64,000 nucleotides of DNA from assembly GCF_027922425.1 (NCBI RefSeq), contig NZ_BSFQ01000010.1, positions 1-64,000 on the forward strand, written 5' to 3'. This stretch comes from Pseudonocardia halophobica (lineage in GTDB: Bacteria; Actinomycetota; Actinomycetes; Mycobacteriales; Pseudonocardiaceae). This document shows positions 1 through 9,103 of the stretch, piece by piece. Position 1 is the stretch's first letter. Each line of letters begins with the position of its first letter. A program made the position numbers and the translations under genes. The notes beneath the pieces were generated by a model. That model saw nothing but the letters and a program-made list of their open reading frames with translations. It searched no databases and was not told where the DNA came from.

Positions 1-96
1 GATCCCCCGGGGCGGCCCGCCGCGGATCCCCCGGGGCGGCCCGCCGCGGATCCCCCGGGGCGGCCCGCCGCGGATCCCCCGGGGCGGCCCGCCGCC
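1..96. repeat. Tandem 24-bp repeat, four copies
   Basis: Four back-to-back 24-bp units begin GATCCCCCGGGGCGGCCCGC; only the last base of the final unit differs. Each unit contains the palindrome CCCCCGGGG. The array touches the window edge, so its true length is unknown. It lies about 0.5 kb upstream of the first sugar gene. Confidence 0.9.
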
Positions 97-591
97 GTGC
101 CGCCCGAGGGGGTCCGCCGGTCGCCGGGTGTACCGGGGACGGCGTCGTCGAAGAGGGGTGCCGGTCGCCGATCGAGGTCGGGGACCGGGGGTCGGGTGCC
201 GCCCGAGGGCGGGTCGGGCTCCTCGCGCCGGTGCGCGGAGACAGGGGTGCTGGCCTCGGAGTCCGGTCGTGTCACTGCGCCTCGGCAGCGACGGGAGCGG
301 ACGACGGGACAGCTCCGACCACGGGGGGCAGGTGGGGAAGCCAGGCCGTCAACATGAGCGCCGATGCTACCGGCGGGTTCGCGGCGTCCCCCGTGCGGCC
401 GAGCGCGACCGGGTGTGCTGCGCGGGACGAACCGGACGTCCCGGGACGGCTGGCCCGCCCGTGTACCCGGTGGGGCGATCCGGGCCCGCGCCGACGCGCT
501 GGGGATCACCCGATGGGGTCCTTGTAGGGTCCGGTCCCGAGATCGCCGCCGCACTCAGGGGGGACCGGACGGAATGGGGGACGGGTACACA
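97..591. other. Intergenic region upstream of the polysaccharide locus
   Basis: Several frames stay open here, but their translations are arginine-, glycine- and proline-rich and resemble no family I know, as expected of random GC-rich DNA. I see no convincing gene. The promoter of the sugar operon probably lies in the last 200 bases. An ATG at 574 is an alternative in-frame start for the first gene. Confidence 0.5.
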
Positions 592-1725
592 GTGGAGAGC
601 AACGGTCCGATCGGGATAGCCGTCGTCGGCGGCGGGTACTGGGGTCCCAACCTCGTCCGCAACGCACAGCAGACCCCGGGCCTGCACCTCGAGTACCTGT
701 GCGACCTCAACGCCGACCGGGCCCGGCAGGTCCTCGGCAACTACTCGACCGTGCGGGTGTCCACCTCGCTCGACGAGGTGCTGGCCGACCCCGCGGTGTC
801 CGCCGTCGCGATCGCGACCCCGGCCGCCACCCACTTCGACGTGGCGATGCGCGCGCTCGAGGCCGGCAAGCACGTGCTGATCGAGAAGCCGCTGGCGCCG
901 ACCTACGAGGAGGGCCGGCAGCTGGTCGAGGCCGCCGAGCGACTCGGCCGCGTGCTCATGGTCGACCACACCTTCTGCTACACGTCCGAGGTCCGGCACA
1001 TCCGCGAGGTCGTGCGCAGCGGCCGGCTCGGCGACCTGCAGTACATCGACTCGGTGCGGATCAACCTCGGCATCGTGCAGCCCGATGTGGACGTCCTGTG
1101 GGACCTCGCCCCGCACGACCTGTCCATCTTCGACGCGATCCTTCCGGACGACGTGTTCCCGGTCTCGGTGGCCGCGCACGGCTCGGACCCGGTGGGCGCG
1201 GGACACGCCTGCGTCGCGCACCTCACGCTGCGGCTGTCCAACGGCGCGCTCGCCCACGTGCACGTCAACTGGCTCTCCCCCACCAAGATCCGCACCTTCG
1301 TGGTGGGCGGGTCGAACCGGACCGTGATCTGGGACGACCTCAACCCCACCCAGCGCCTCTCGGAGCACGACCGCGGCGTCGACCGGATCTCCCCCGAACT
1401 GGAGGACGCGGACGTCCGCGGCCGCCGGCTCGTCTCGTACCGCACCGGCGACACCGTCGCCCCGGCCCTGGCCAACCTGGAGGCCCTGCGGTCGGTCATG
1501 GTCGAGTTCGCGGCGGCCATCGCCGAGAACCGGCGCCCGCTCACGGACGGCTTCGCGGGCCTGCGGGTGCTCGCGATCCTCGAGGCCGCCTCCGAGAGCC
1601 TCGCGAAGGACGGCATGTCCGTGCCGATCCGCGCGATCCAGGAGACCCCGCGCACCACCGCCGGGGTGATCGAGGACGTTCCGACCACGATGGCCCAGCG
1701 CGGCCGCGGAGAGGTGACGGTGTGA
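592..1725 (+). CDS. Gfo/Idh/MocA-family NAD(P)-dependent sugar oxidoreductase
   Basis: A 377-residue cytoplasmic oxidoreductase. The N-terminal Rossmann fold has the dinucleotide motif GGGYWG (about residues 13–18), followed by the family hallmark EKP at 98–100, whose lysine is catalytic in relatives. It resembles WlbA/WbpB enzymes, which oxidise C3 of a UDP-N-acetylhexosaminuronic acid before transamination. It is first in a tightly coupled operon; its stop overlaps the next start (GTGA). The GTG at 592 was chosen because GGGGGAC lies about 9 bases upstream and homologues begin just before the Rossmann strand; the ATG at 574 is possible. The exact substrate is inferred from the neighbouring aminotransferases and acetyltransferase. 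Confidence 0.85.
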   Translation: MESNGPIGIAVVGGGYWGPNLVRNAQQTPGLHLEYLCDLNADRARQVLGNYSTVRVSTSLDEVLADPAVSAVAIATPAATHFDVAMRALEAGKHVLIEKPLAPTYEEGRQLVEAAERLGRVLMVDHTFCYTSEVRHIREVVRSGRLGDLQYIDSVRINLGIVQPDVDVLWDLAPHDLSIFDAILPDDVFPVSVAAHGSDPVGAGHACVAHLTLRLSNGALAHVHVNWLSPTKIRTFVVGGSNRTVIWDDLNPTQRLSEHDRGVDRISPELEDADVRGRRLVSYRTGDTVAPALANLEALRSVMVEFAAAIAENRRPLTDGFAGLRVLAILEAASESLAKDGMSVPIRAIQETPRTTAGVIEDVPTTMAQRGRGEVTV

Positions 1726-2726
1726 CCAGCAGCGAGAAGGCGGCCCAGCCGGTCGAGGGCCAGCGGGTCCTGGTCACCGGCGGTGCCGGAACCATCGGTT
1801 CGACCCTGGTCGACCAGCTCGTCGAGGCCGGCGCGGCCGAGATCGTCGTGCTGGACAACCTGGTGCGCGGGCGGCGGGAGAACATCGCCGCGGCGCAGGA
1901 GGCCGCGGGCGACCGGCTGACCCTCGTCGAGGGCGACATCAACGACCGCGGTCTGGTCGGTGAGCTGACCGCCGGCAAGGACCTGGTGTTCCACCTCGCC
2001 GCGCTGCGCATCACCCAGTGCGCCGAGCAGCCGCGGACCGCGCTGGAGAGCCTGGTCGACGGCACCTTCACGATCATCGAGGCCGCCGTCGAGCACGGGG
2101 TGAAGAAGATCGTCGCGAGCTCGTCGGCGTCGGTCTACGGGCTGGCCGAGGAGTTCCCGACCACGGAGCGCCACCACCCGTACAACAACGACACCTTCTA
2201 CGGCGCCGCCAAGGCGTTCAACGAGGGCATGCTGCGCAGCTTCCACGCCATGAACGGCCTGGACTACGTCGCGCTGCGCTACTTCAACGTCTACGGCCCG
2301 CGGATGGACGCCTACGGCGTCTACACCGAGGTGCTGATCCGCTGGATGGAGCGGATCGCCCGCGGCGACCGCCCGCTGATCTTCGGCGACGGGAAGCAGA
2401 CGATGGACTTCGTCCACGTCCACGACATCGCCCGCGCCAACGTGCTCGCCGCGCAGGCCCCGGTCACGGACGACGTCTACAACATCGCCACCGCCCAGGA
2501 GATCAGCCTGGCCGGCCTGGCCGAGGCACTGCTGAAGGCCATGGACTCCGACCTCACCCCGGAGTTCGGCCCGGCCCGGCAGGTCAACGGCGTCACCCGC
2601 CGGCTCGCGGACATCTCCGCCGCCGCCCGCGACCTCGGCTGGAAGCCGACGATCGGGATGGACGAGGGCCTGCGCGGGCTCGTGCAGTGGTGGAGCGAGG
2701 AGACCGGCACGAAGGTCGGCGCATGA
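1722..2726 (+). CDS. NAD-dependent epimerase/dehydratase (extended SDR)
   Basis: This 334-residue protein is an extended short-chain dehydrogenase of the UDP-glucose 4-epimerase class. It has the NAD-binding TGGAGTIG motif at 19–26, an SSSASVYG serine region at 133–140 and the catalytic YGAAK at 160–164. Such enzymes epimerise or dehydrate nucleotide-activated sugars in the cytoplasm. It starts at a GTG inside the stop of the oxidoreductase gene, and its TGA overlaps the following ATG, so the three genes are very likely translationally coupled. Whether it is a 4-epimerase, a 4,6-dehydratase or a C5/C3 epimerase cannot be decided from sequence. Its residues match UDP-sugar epimerases best. Confidence 0.87.
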   Translation: MTSSEKAAQPVEGQRVLVTGGAGTIGSTLVDQLVEAGAAEIVVLDNLVRGRRENIAAAQEAAGDRLTLVEGDINDRGLVGELTAGKDLVFHLAALRITQCAEQPRTALESLVDGTFTIIEAAVEHGVKKIVASSSASVYGLAEEFPTTERHHPYNNDTFYGAAKAFNEGMLRSFHAMNGLDYVALRYFNVYGPRMDAYGVYTEVLIRWMERIARGDRPLIFGDGKQTMDFVHVHDIARANVLAAQAPVTDDVYNIATAQEISLAGLAEALLKAMDSDLTPEFGPARQVNGVTRRLADISAAARDLGWKPTIGMDEGLRGLVQWWSEETGTKVGA

Positions 2727-3859
2727 TCCCGGTGATGAAGCCCCTCCTCGGCGAGGAGGAGGCGGAGGCCGTCGCGGCCGCCGTCCGGTCCGGCTGGGTG
2801 GCCCAGGGTCCCCGGGTCGCCGAGTTCGAGAAGGCGTTCGCCGCCCACGTCGGCGCCGCGCACGCCGTCGCGACCTCGAACTGCACCACCGCGCTCCACC
2901 TGTCGCTGTACGTGCTCGGTGTGGGCCCGGGCGACGAGGTCGTGTGCCCGTCGTTCTCGTTCATCGCGACCGCCAACGCGATCCGCTACTGCGGTGCGAC
3001 CCCGGTGTTCGCCGACGTCGAACCGGGGACGGGGAACGTCACCGCCGAGACCGTCGCGGCGGTGCTCACCCCGCGGACGAAGGCCGTGCTGGCCGTCCAC
3101 CAGGGCGGGCAGCCCGCCGACATCCCGGCGATCGAGGCGGTCTGCGGGGACGTCCCGGTCGTCGAGGACGCCGCGTGTGCCGCCGGTGCCACGCTGCACG
3201 GGAACCCGGTCGGAACCGGTGCGCTGCTCGCGGCGTGGTCCTTCCACCCGCGCAAGCTCCTCACCACCGGTGAGGGCGGCATGGTCACCACGGACGACGC
3301 CGGGTGGGCCGCGCGGATCCGCCGGCTGCGCGAGCAAGGCATGACCGTCTCCGCGGCCGACCGGCACGCCGCCGGCACGAAGGTCGTCCTCGAGGGCTAC
3401 GACGAGACCGCCTTCAACTACCGGATGACGGACATGCAGGCCGCGATGGGCCTGGTCCAGCTCGGCCGGCTGCCCGGCATCGTCGCGCAGCGCCGGGCCA
3501 TCGCGGAGCGCTACCGCGAGCTCCTCGCCCCGCTCGGGGTGCGCGCGGTCGGCGACCCGCCGCACGGTACGTCGAACTACCAGTCCTTCTGGGTGGAGCT
3601 GCCCGAGGGGGCCGACCAGGTCGCCGTGCTCGGCGCGCTCGCCGAGTCGGGGATCTCCGCCCGCCGCGGGATCATGGCCGCGCACCTGGAGCCCGCGTAC
3701 GCCGGGCACCCGCACGGGCCGCTGCCCGTCACCGAACACCTCACGCGCCGGACCGTGATCCTGCCGGTGCACCACGAGATCGGGGAGACCGAGCAGCGCG
3801 CCGTCGTCGACGCGCTGGCCGGTGCCCTCGGCCTCGCCACCAGCTCCCCGAGCCACTAG
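2723..3859 (+). CDS. DegT/DnrJ/EryC1/StrS-family sugar aminotransferase
   Basis: A 378-residue PLP-dependent aminotransferase that converts a keto-sugar nucleotide to an amino sugar. Family landmarks are SNCTTALHL near 52–60 (phosphate binding), VVEDA with Asp149 (pyridine nitrogen) and the PLP lysine Lys178 in SFHPRKLLTTGEGG. The length is normal for the family. It starts at an ATG overlapping the epimerase stop. A second, distinct DegT protein follows 7 bases downstream, so the locus may install two amino groups, or the two enzymes may serve different sugars. Confidence 0.88.
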   Translation: MIPVMKPLLGEEEAEAVAAAVRSGWVAQGPRVAEFEKAFAAHVGAAHAVATSNCTTALHLSLYVLGVGPGDEVVCPSFSFIATANAIRYCGATPVFADVEPGTGNVTAETVAAVLTPRTKAVLAVHQGGQPADIPAIEAVCGDVPVVEDAACAAGATLHGNPVGTGALLAAWSFHPRKLLTTGEGGMVTTDDAGWAARIRRLREQGMTVSAADRHAAGTKVVLEGYDETAFNYRMTDMQAAMGLVQLGRLPGIVAQRRAIAERYRELLAPLGVRAVGDPPHGTSNYQSFWVELPEGADQVAVLGALAESGISARRGIMAAHLEPAYAGHPHGPLPVTEHLTRRTVILPVHHEIGETEQRAVVDALAGALGLATSSPSH

Positions 3860-3866
3860 GAGCCGC

Positions 3867-4991
3867 ATGGCCGCCCCCACCACCCCGGTCCCGCACGCCC
3901 CGATCCCCCTCGTCGACCTGGCGGCCCAGCACGCCGAGGTGGCCGCCGAGGTCGCCGAGGGCTGGGAGAAGGTGCTCGCCCGCACCGCCTTCGTCGGCGG
4001 ACCGGCCGTCGCCGAGTTCGAGGCCGACTACGCCGCGTATTCCGGCGTGGACCACGTCGTCGGCGTCGCCAACGGCACGGACGCGCTCGAGCTCGCCCTG
4101 CGCGCCCTCGGCGTCGGACCGGGTGACGAGTGCATCGTCCCGGCCAACACGTTCATCGCCACCGCCGAGGCGGTCGCCCGCGCCGGGGCCGAGGTCGTGC
4201 TCGTCGACTGCGAGCCCGGCACCGCGCTGATCGACGTCGACGCCGCGCTGGCCGCGGTCACCGACCGGACCCGCGCGGTCATGCCGGTGCACCTCTACGG
4301 CCAGGTCGCCGACGTCGCGCGGCTGAAGGCGGGCCTGCCGGACCACGTCGCGATCTGCGAGGACGCGGCGCAGTCCCAGGGCGCGCGGCGTGACGGGCTG
4401 CAGGCCGGCGCGATCGGCGACATCGCCGGCACCAGCTTCTACCCGGGCAAGAACCTCGGCGCCTACGGCGACGCGGGCGCGGTGCTCACCGGCTCGGCCG
4501 AGCTGGCGGACCGGGTCCGGCTGCTCGGCGCGCACGGCTCGCCGCGCAAGTACGAGCACACCGTCGTCGGCGTCAACAGCCGGTTGGACGCGCTGCAGGC
4601 CTCGGTGCTGTCCGCGAAGCTGCGGCGCCTCGACGCGTGGAACACCCTGCGCCGGGAGGCGGCCGCGCGCTACGACGCCCTCCTCGCCGACCTCCCCGGC
4701 GTCACGACCCCGACGGTCACGCCGGGCAACGAGCCCGTCTGGCACCTGTACGTGATCGAGGTGGACCGCCGCGACGAGGTCCTGGCGCACCTCAACGCCC
4801 ACGGCGTGGGCGCGGGCATCCACTACCCCACGCCGGTGCACCTCACCGGCGCGTTCGGGCACCTCGGCAAGACCGGCGACTTCCCGGTGGCCGAGGCGAC
4901 GGCGGAGCGCATCCTGAGCCTGCCGCTCTACCCGCAGCTCACCGAGGAGCAGCAGCAGCGCGTGGTGGACACCCTCCGCACCGCCCTGTAA
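3867..4991 (+). CDS. DegT/DnrJ/EryC1/StrS-family sugar aminotransferase (WlbC/WbpE-like)
   Basis: The second PLP-dependent sugar aminotransferase of the operon, 374 residues. GVANGTDALELAL (66–78), CEDAAQ (164–169) and GTSFYPGKNLGAYGD with PLP Lys195 closely match enzymes that aminate C3 of nucleotide sugars (WlbC/WbpE, FdtB). It has a good Shine-Dalgarno AGGAG 5 bases before the ATG. Together with the WlbA-like oxidoreductase upstream and the WlbB-like acetyltransferase at 6460–7059 it fits a route to a 3-acetamido or 2,3-diacetamido sugar. The gene is followed at once by a strong hairpin. Confidence 0.88.
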   Translation: MAAPTTPVPHAPIPLVDLAAQHAEVAAEVAEGWEKVLARTAFVGGPAVAEFEADYAAYSGVDHVVGVANGTDALELALRALGVGPGDECIVPANTFIATAEAVARAGAEVVLVDCEPGTALIDVDAALAAVTDRTRAVMPVHLYGQVADVARLKAGLPDHVAICEDAAQSQGARRDGLQAGAIGDIAGTSFYPGKNLGAYGDAGAVLTGSAELADRVRLLGAHGSPRKYEHTVVGVNSRLDALQASVLSAKLRRLDAWNTLRREAAARYDALLADLPGVTTPTVTPGNEPVWHLYVIEVDRRDEVLAHLNAHGVGAGIHYPTPVHLTGAFGHLGKTGDFPVAEATAERILSLPLYPQLTEEQQQRVVDTLRTAL

Positions 4992-4996
4992 CTCCC

Positions 4997-5038
4997 CGTG
5001 AGTGGCGATAGTCGCCAGAGCGACTATCGCCACTCACG
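4997..5038. terminator. Perfect 18-bp stem-loop; convergent-gene terminator, CGTGAGTG family
   Basis: CGTGAGTGGCGATAGTCG pairs perfectly with its reverse complement across a 6-base loop. It begins 6 bases after the aminotransferase stop and ends 4 bases before the convergent deacetylase stop. The outer CGTGAGTG arms recur at 42211 and 43360, also at gene ends, so this is one of a family. There is no U-tract. Confidence 0.75.
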
Positions 5039-5041
5039 AGG

Positions 5042-5887
5042 TCAGCGGGGGCCGAGGAACCACTCCTCCCAGTTGTCGAAGGCGCCGTTCAGGGCGGCGC
5101 GGAAGATCAGCGGGCGGTCGATCTGGGTGATGAAGGTGCGCGGGATCGTGCCCGCGGGCCGCGTGTCGACGGCCTGCGCGTACACCGTGCGGTAGACGCG
5201 GCTCGCGATGGCCCCGGCCTCCGGCGTCCAGTTCGCCGACTGCCCGAACGGGATGGCGAACTCGTCGATCCCGTGACCGAGCATCGTCTCCAGCCGGCGC
5301 CGGGACTCGACGAGCTCGCGCTCGGCCGCGGCCGGGTCGAGCCGGCCGAAGTCGGGGTGCGACGCCGAGTGGCTGGCCAGCGTGACCCCGGCCGCCTCGA
5401 GCCGGGCCAGCCCGGCCCAGTCGAGGACGTGCGCGTACCCGGCGTCGTGCCCCCCGTCCGCCCACCCGCTGACCGCGAACATGGTCGACGGGACGCCGTG
5501 GTGGCGCAGCACCGGCACGGCGTTGTCCAGCACGCTGGTGGCGCCGTCGTCGAACGTGATCGCCAGCTGCCTGAGCTCCGGGGCGGCCAGCACCTGGGCC
5601 GGGGTGGCGAAGGTCCAGCCGTCGTCCACGGCGACCTGCAGGTGCCGCTCGAAGTCGGCCGGCCGCACGTCGTTGACGCCCCACTCGTCCGTGCCGATCG
5701 AGTGGTAGGCGAGGATCCGGCCCGTCGCGGCGCCGCGGGGGCGGGTCAGGCCGGTGCGGGTCCGCAGCGCCTCGTCGAGGGCCAGACCCCACCGCTCCGC
5801 CCGCATCCGGCCGGCGACGGCGCACCGGTAGGCGGCCTGGGCGGCGGGGAGCTCGCCGAGGCTGCTGCGCAGGGAGGAGACCGGCAC
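5042..5887 (-). CDS. Polysaccharide deacetylase-family protein (NodB homology)
   Basis: This 281-residue protein is probably a carbohydrate esterase (CE4-like) removing N-acetyl groups from a glycan. It has the metal-binding TFDDG at 111–115 (motif 1) and SHSASH at 172–177 (motif 2, His-x3-His). The region before the catalytic domain (about 1–55) is not a clear signal peptide, so it may act at the cytoplasmic membrane or on a lipid-linked precursor. The start is a GTG. It ends convergent with the aminotransferase operon at a shared hairpin and is preceded by a small membrane protein with a 1-base gap, suggesting co-transcription. Confidence 0.8.
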   Translation of the reverse strand: MPVSSLRSSLGELPAAQAAYRCAVAGRMRAERWGLALDEALRTRTGLTRPRGAATGRILAYHSIGTDEWGVNDVRPADFERHLQVAVDDGWTFATPAQVLAAPELRQLAITFDDGATSVLDNAVPVLRHHGVPSTMFAVSGWADGGHDAGYAHVLDWAGLARLEAAGVTLASHSASHPDFGRLDPAAAERELVESRRRLETMLGHGIDEFAIPFGQSANWTPEAGAIASRVYRTVYAQAVDTRPAGTIPRTFITQIDRPLIFRAALNGAFDNWEEWFLGPR

Positions 5888-5888
5888 G

Positions 5889-6317
5889 TCAGCCCCTCCG
5901 GCCGACGCCGCTGAGGATCACCCCGGCGAGCAGCGCGGGGACCGTCCACTCGACGGCGTGGATGGTCGTCTCGGGGACCTCCTTGCTCCCCAGCACGGCA
6001 GTCCCGGCCACCGCGCCGACGGCGGCGGTGGTGAGACCGAGGCCGACCAGGTCGGCCCTGCTGCGGCGCTGGGCCAGCAGCCCGACGCTGCCGAGCAGGT
6101 GCGCGGCCGCCGCGGCGCGGAAGATCGGGGTCCAGCGCGCCCAGCCGGCGGAGACGACGCGCTCGCGCTCGAGCGGGCCCCCGGCGGCGTCTGCGGCGGC
6201 GTTGAGGCCCGACGCCCCCATCAGAGAGCCGCCGAACCAGGCGGCCGCGCCGACGTCGCGCAGGGCGCGCAGCGCTGTGCTCGCGGTGGAGGCGGTGGTC
6301 TGGGCGGCACGGGCCAT
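5889..6317 (-). CDS. Small multi-pass membrane protein, unknown function
   Basis: 142 residues with about four hydrophobic segments: roughly 22–42, 70–85, 90–112 and 122–138. The segment AWFGGSLMGASGLNAAADAAG near the N-terminus has the glycine/asparagine pattern of DUF1772-like membrane proteins, but I cannot assign a family firmly. It lies just upstream of the deacetylase on the same strand and is probably in the same transcript. No catalytic motif is visible. Confidence 0.65.
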   Translation of the reverse strand: MARAAQTTASTASTALRALRDVGAAAWFGGSLMGASGLNAAADAAGGPLERERVVSAGWARWTPIFRAAAAAHLLGSVGLLAQRRSRADLVGLGLTTAAVGAVAGTAVLGSKEVPETTIHAVEWTVPALLAGVILSGVGRRG

Positions 6318-6459
6318 CTCGGTCTGCTCCTCGGTCCGGTGTGGTCGGCACGGGACGCCCGGCTCGCTCCGCCGTCGGGGTGGCGGAGGCGGCGTCCCGC
6401 GGCGGGGCGGCCGGCCGGACGCCGGCGGGGACCCCGGTGGACTCTCCCGCCGGGGGACT

Positions 6460-7059
6460 CTAGCGACGGGCCGCTCGGGTCCGGACGCGCAGTCCCTCCC
6501 CCGCCCGCTCGTGCGCGGTCCCGCACTCCGGGCACACCAGGTCCTCGCCGAGCCGGTCGCCGCACACGCAGACCCAGCCCTTCACCCGCGCCGGGTTCCC
6601 GGCGACGAAGGCGTGGGCCGGCACCGAGCGGGTCACGACGGCGCCCGCGGCGGCGAAGGCGTGCTCGCCGATCTCCGTGCCGCACACCACGACCGAGCCG
6701 GCCCCGAGGGTCGCGCCCCGCCGGACCACGGTGGGCAGCAGGGCCTCGGGCCCGCGCTTGATCGCCGCGCGCGGGCGCAGGTCGTTGGTGAACAGCACGT
6801 TCGGGCCGAGGAAGACGTCGTCCTCACAGGTCACGCCGGCGAAGACGAGCGTGCCGTTCTTGACCGTGACGTTGTCGCCGAGCACCGCCCCGTCCTCGAC
6901 GAAGGCGCAGTCGCAGATGTTGCAGTCCCGGCCGACCCGGGCGCCGGGCAGGACGTGCGCGAAGGCCCACACCCGGGTGCCCTCGCCGACGTCCGTGCTC
7001 TCGCAGAGGCCCTGCGGGTGCACCCGCACCCCGGTCGTGCTGCCCGTCGTGGCGGTCAT
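6460..7059 (-). CDS. Left-handed beta-helix N-acetyltransferase (WlbB/WbpD-like) with Zn-ribbon tail
   Basis: A 199-residue acetyl-CoA-dependent acyltransferase, likely acetylating the 3-amino group of a nucleotide sugar. Hexapeptide-type repeats run from about residue 20 to 160, and VFLGPNVLFTNDLRPR and VVRRGATLGAGSVVVCG match the WlbB/WbpD group. The C-terminal 40 residues add CVCG...CPECG, a small probable zinc ribbon that proteobacterial relatives lack. The ATG sits at the edge of a 309-base divergent promoter region shared with the flippase gene. The substrate is inferred from the locus. Confidence 0.85.
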   Translation of the reverse strand: MTATTGSTTGVRVHPQGLCESTDVGEGTRVWAFAHVLPGARVGRDCNICDCAFVEDGAVLGDNVTVKNGTLVFAGVTCEDDVFLGPNVLFTNDLRPRAAIKRGPEALLPTVVRRGATLGAGSVVVCGTEIGEHAFAAAGAVVTRSVPAHAFVAGNPARVKGWVCVCGDRLGEDLVCPECGTAHERAGEGLRVRTRAARR

Positions 7060-7368
7060 GCGCGCTCCCGCTCGTCGTCCGTCGTGTGTGGCGCCGACGA
7101 TAGCCGCGGGGTCCGACGGTCCCGTCCCCCGATCCCGTGAGCGCCGGGTGCGGTGGCGCACCGGGACGGGGCGTAACGCGCTCCGTGGGGTGACCGATGG
7201 ACGACCGAGGGTCCGCCTCCGGACCCCCGCGCGCGAACCGGGCAGGTTACACCCGGAGATCGACGCCGGCGAGTCGACCATTAGGCTCGGGCGAACCGAG
7301 ACGAAGAGCGGCGACCGGCGCCCGGCGGGTGCGCGCGGCACGGACAGGTCTGACGGGGTACTGCGGTA
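7060..7368. promoter_or_regulatory. Divergent intergenic region between acetyltransferase and flippase
   Basis: 309 bases with no convincing gene; it must hold both divergent promoters. The least GC-rich stretch is around 7240–7290 (GACCATTAGGCTCG). I see no clear operator palindrome. Confidence 0.4.
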
Positions 7369-9066
7369 GTGGAGCGAGACAGGGGTCCGGTGCGCGGCGA
7401 CGAGCGGATCGCGGGCGGCCCCGGCCGTCCCGCCGCGGCGGTCAACCGGATCAGCGGGCCGGGTGCGGACCCGTACGCCGATCCCCCGACCGAGCGCTTC
7501 GCCGCCGTCCAGGTCCCCGCGCCGGGCACCGCGGAGAACGCCGTGCTCGACACCGTCGGCCTCCGCACCGCGCAGGTGCCGGAGGTCGCGGAAGCCCCGG
7601 CGGTCCCGGCGGCCGAGCCGACGTCCCCGGAGACGGCCGAGCTCCCCGAGACGCCGGGCGCCGAGACGCCGGGCACCGAGACGCCGCGCAAGCGGCGCTC
7701 GCTGCTGCCCAGCCTCGAGCTCAACGCCTTCGCGCTCATGGCCGCGACCGGCATCACCGCGCTCGTCGGGCTCGGCTTCTGGGCGATCGCCGCCCGGCTG
7801 CCCGCCGCCGAGGTGGGCCGGTCCTCGGCGATCCTGTCCACCGCCACGATGCTGTCGCAGGTCGCGGCGTCGAACGTCGGACTGCTCTTCGGTCGTGTCC
7901 TGGCCTCCGCCGGCACGAAGGCGCGCAAGCTCGTCGTGGGCGGCTACGCCATCGCGACCACCATCGCCCTGCTGCTCGGCGCGGGCTTCCTCGTCTTCTT
8001 CCCGCACGACGAGCTGTTCCCCACCCTGTGGGACCGGGCGGCGTTCCCGCTGCTCGTCGCGCTGCTGGCGCTGTCCACGCTGCAGGACTGGGTGCTCACC
8101 GGGCTGCGCCGCTCCACCTGGATCCCGCTCGAGCAGCTGCTGTTCGCGCTGGGCAAGATGGGGCTGCTGATCCTCTTCGCGAACCTCGCGTTCGAGAAGG
8201 GCATCCTCGTCGCCTGGGCGCTCCCCATCATCGCGCTGCAGCTGGTGATCTCGCCGATCCTGTTCCTGCGGCTGCTCCCCCGCGTGCCCCCGCCCGGCGA
8301 GGGCACGCCGCCGATGCCGGACCGCCGCGGGCTGCTGTCGATCTTCCTGGCCGAGTACGCCACCGGCGCCGTCACGGTGATCATCCCGCTGGTGCTGCCG
8401 CTGCTGGTCGTGGCACGGCTGGGCACCGAGGCCAACGCCTACTACGCGCTGCCCTGGCTGATCGCCGAGTCGTTCAGCGTGCTCATCTGGAACATCAGCT
8501 CCTCCTACGTCGTGGAGGCCAGCCACGACCGGCGCGAGCAGTGGGCGCTGATGAAGCGCACCTTCCGGCTGAGCTACCTCATCGGCGGCCTCGGCGTGCC
8601 CGCGCTGTTCTTCCTGGCCCCGTGGGTGCTGTCCGTGCTCGGCGACACCTACTCCGACCAGGGCACCTGGGTACTGCGCTACGCGGTGCTCGCGATCCCG
8701 TTCACGATCATCAACATGAACTTCATCAACACCTCCCGGCTGCGCAACCAGATGGGCCGCGTCGTCGTGCTCGAGGTGTTCACCGCGGCCCTCGTCATCG
8801 GGCTCGCGGTGGTGCTCATGGACCGCATGGGCATCGGTGGCGCCGGCCTGGCCTTCCTCCTCGCCCAGGCCGTCACGGCGCTCGTCGTCGCCGTCCCGCT
8901 CGTCCGCTTCATGCGGACGCTGCGGCACGACGCCGTCGAGGAGGAGACCGGCCGTACGTCCGGGGACGGGGACGACCCCGCCGGCCCCACCGACCGTTCC
9001 GACCCCCCGACAGAGCCGACCCCCGTCGCCGGACTGGCGACGGGAGCAGGCCGGCGCCCGTCCTGA
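7369..9066 (+). CDS. Polysaccharide flippase (Wzx/MATE-like, MOP superfamily)
   Basis: A 565-residue integral membrane protein. Residues 1–115 are a hydrophilic, Pro/Glu/Thr-rich cytoplasmic extension. Residues 120–540 hold about 12–14 transmembrane helices in the pattern of polysaccharide exporters of the MOP superfamily. Such proteins flip lipid-linked glycan units across the membrane. The C-terminal tail is again disordered and acidic. The GTG start directly follows an in-frame TAG; an internal start after the low-complexity extension cannot be excluded. It is followed within 40 bases by a glycosyltransferase gene, as is usual in export loci. Confidence 0.8.
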   Translation: MERDRGPVRGDERIAGGPGRPAAAVNRISGPGADPYADPPTERFAAVQVPAPGTAENAVLDTVGLRTAQVPEVAEAPAVPAAEPTSPETAELPETPGAETPGTETPRKRRSLLPSLELNAFALMAATGITALVGLGFWAIAARLPAAEVGRSSAILSTATMLSQVAASNVGLLFGRVLASAGTKARKLVVGGYAIATTIALLLGAGFLVFFPHDELFPTLWDRAAFPLLVALLALSTLQDWVLTGLRRSTWIPLEQLLFALGKMGLLILFANLAFEKGILVAWALPIIALQLVISPILFLRLLPRVPPPGEGTPPMPDRRGLLSIFLAEYATGAVTVIIPLVLPLLVVARLGTEANAYYALPWLIAESFSVLIWNISSSYVVEASHDRREQWALMKRTFRLSYLIGGLGVPALFFLAPWVLSVLGDTYSDQGTWVLRYAVLAIPFTIINMNFINTSRLRNQMGRVVVLEVFTAALVIGLAVVLMDRMGIGGAGLAFLLAQAVTALVVAVPLVRFMRTLRHDAVEEETGRTSGDGDDPAGPTDRSDPPTEPTPVAGLATGAGRRPS

Positions 9067-9103
9067 CGGACGGCCTTCTTCACACACGAGGGAGACCCGA
9101 GGA

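Noticed and set aside
97..619. Open frames upstream of the first oxidoreductase
   Set aside because: Arg/Gly/Pro-rich translations with no family features, overlapping one another in all plus frames.
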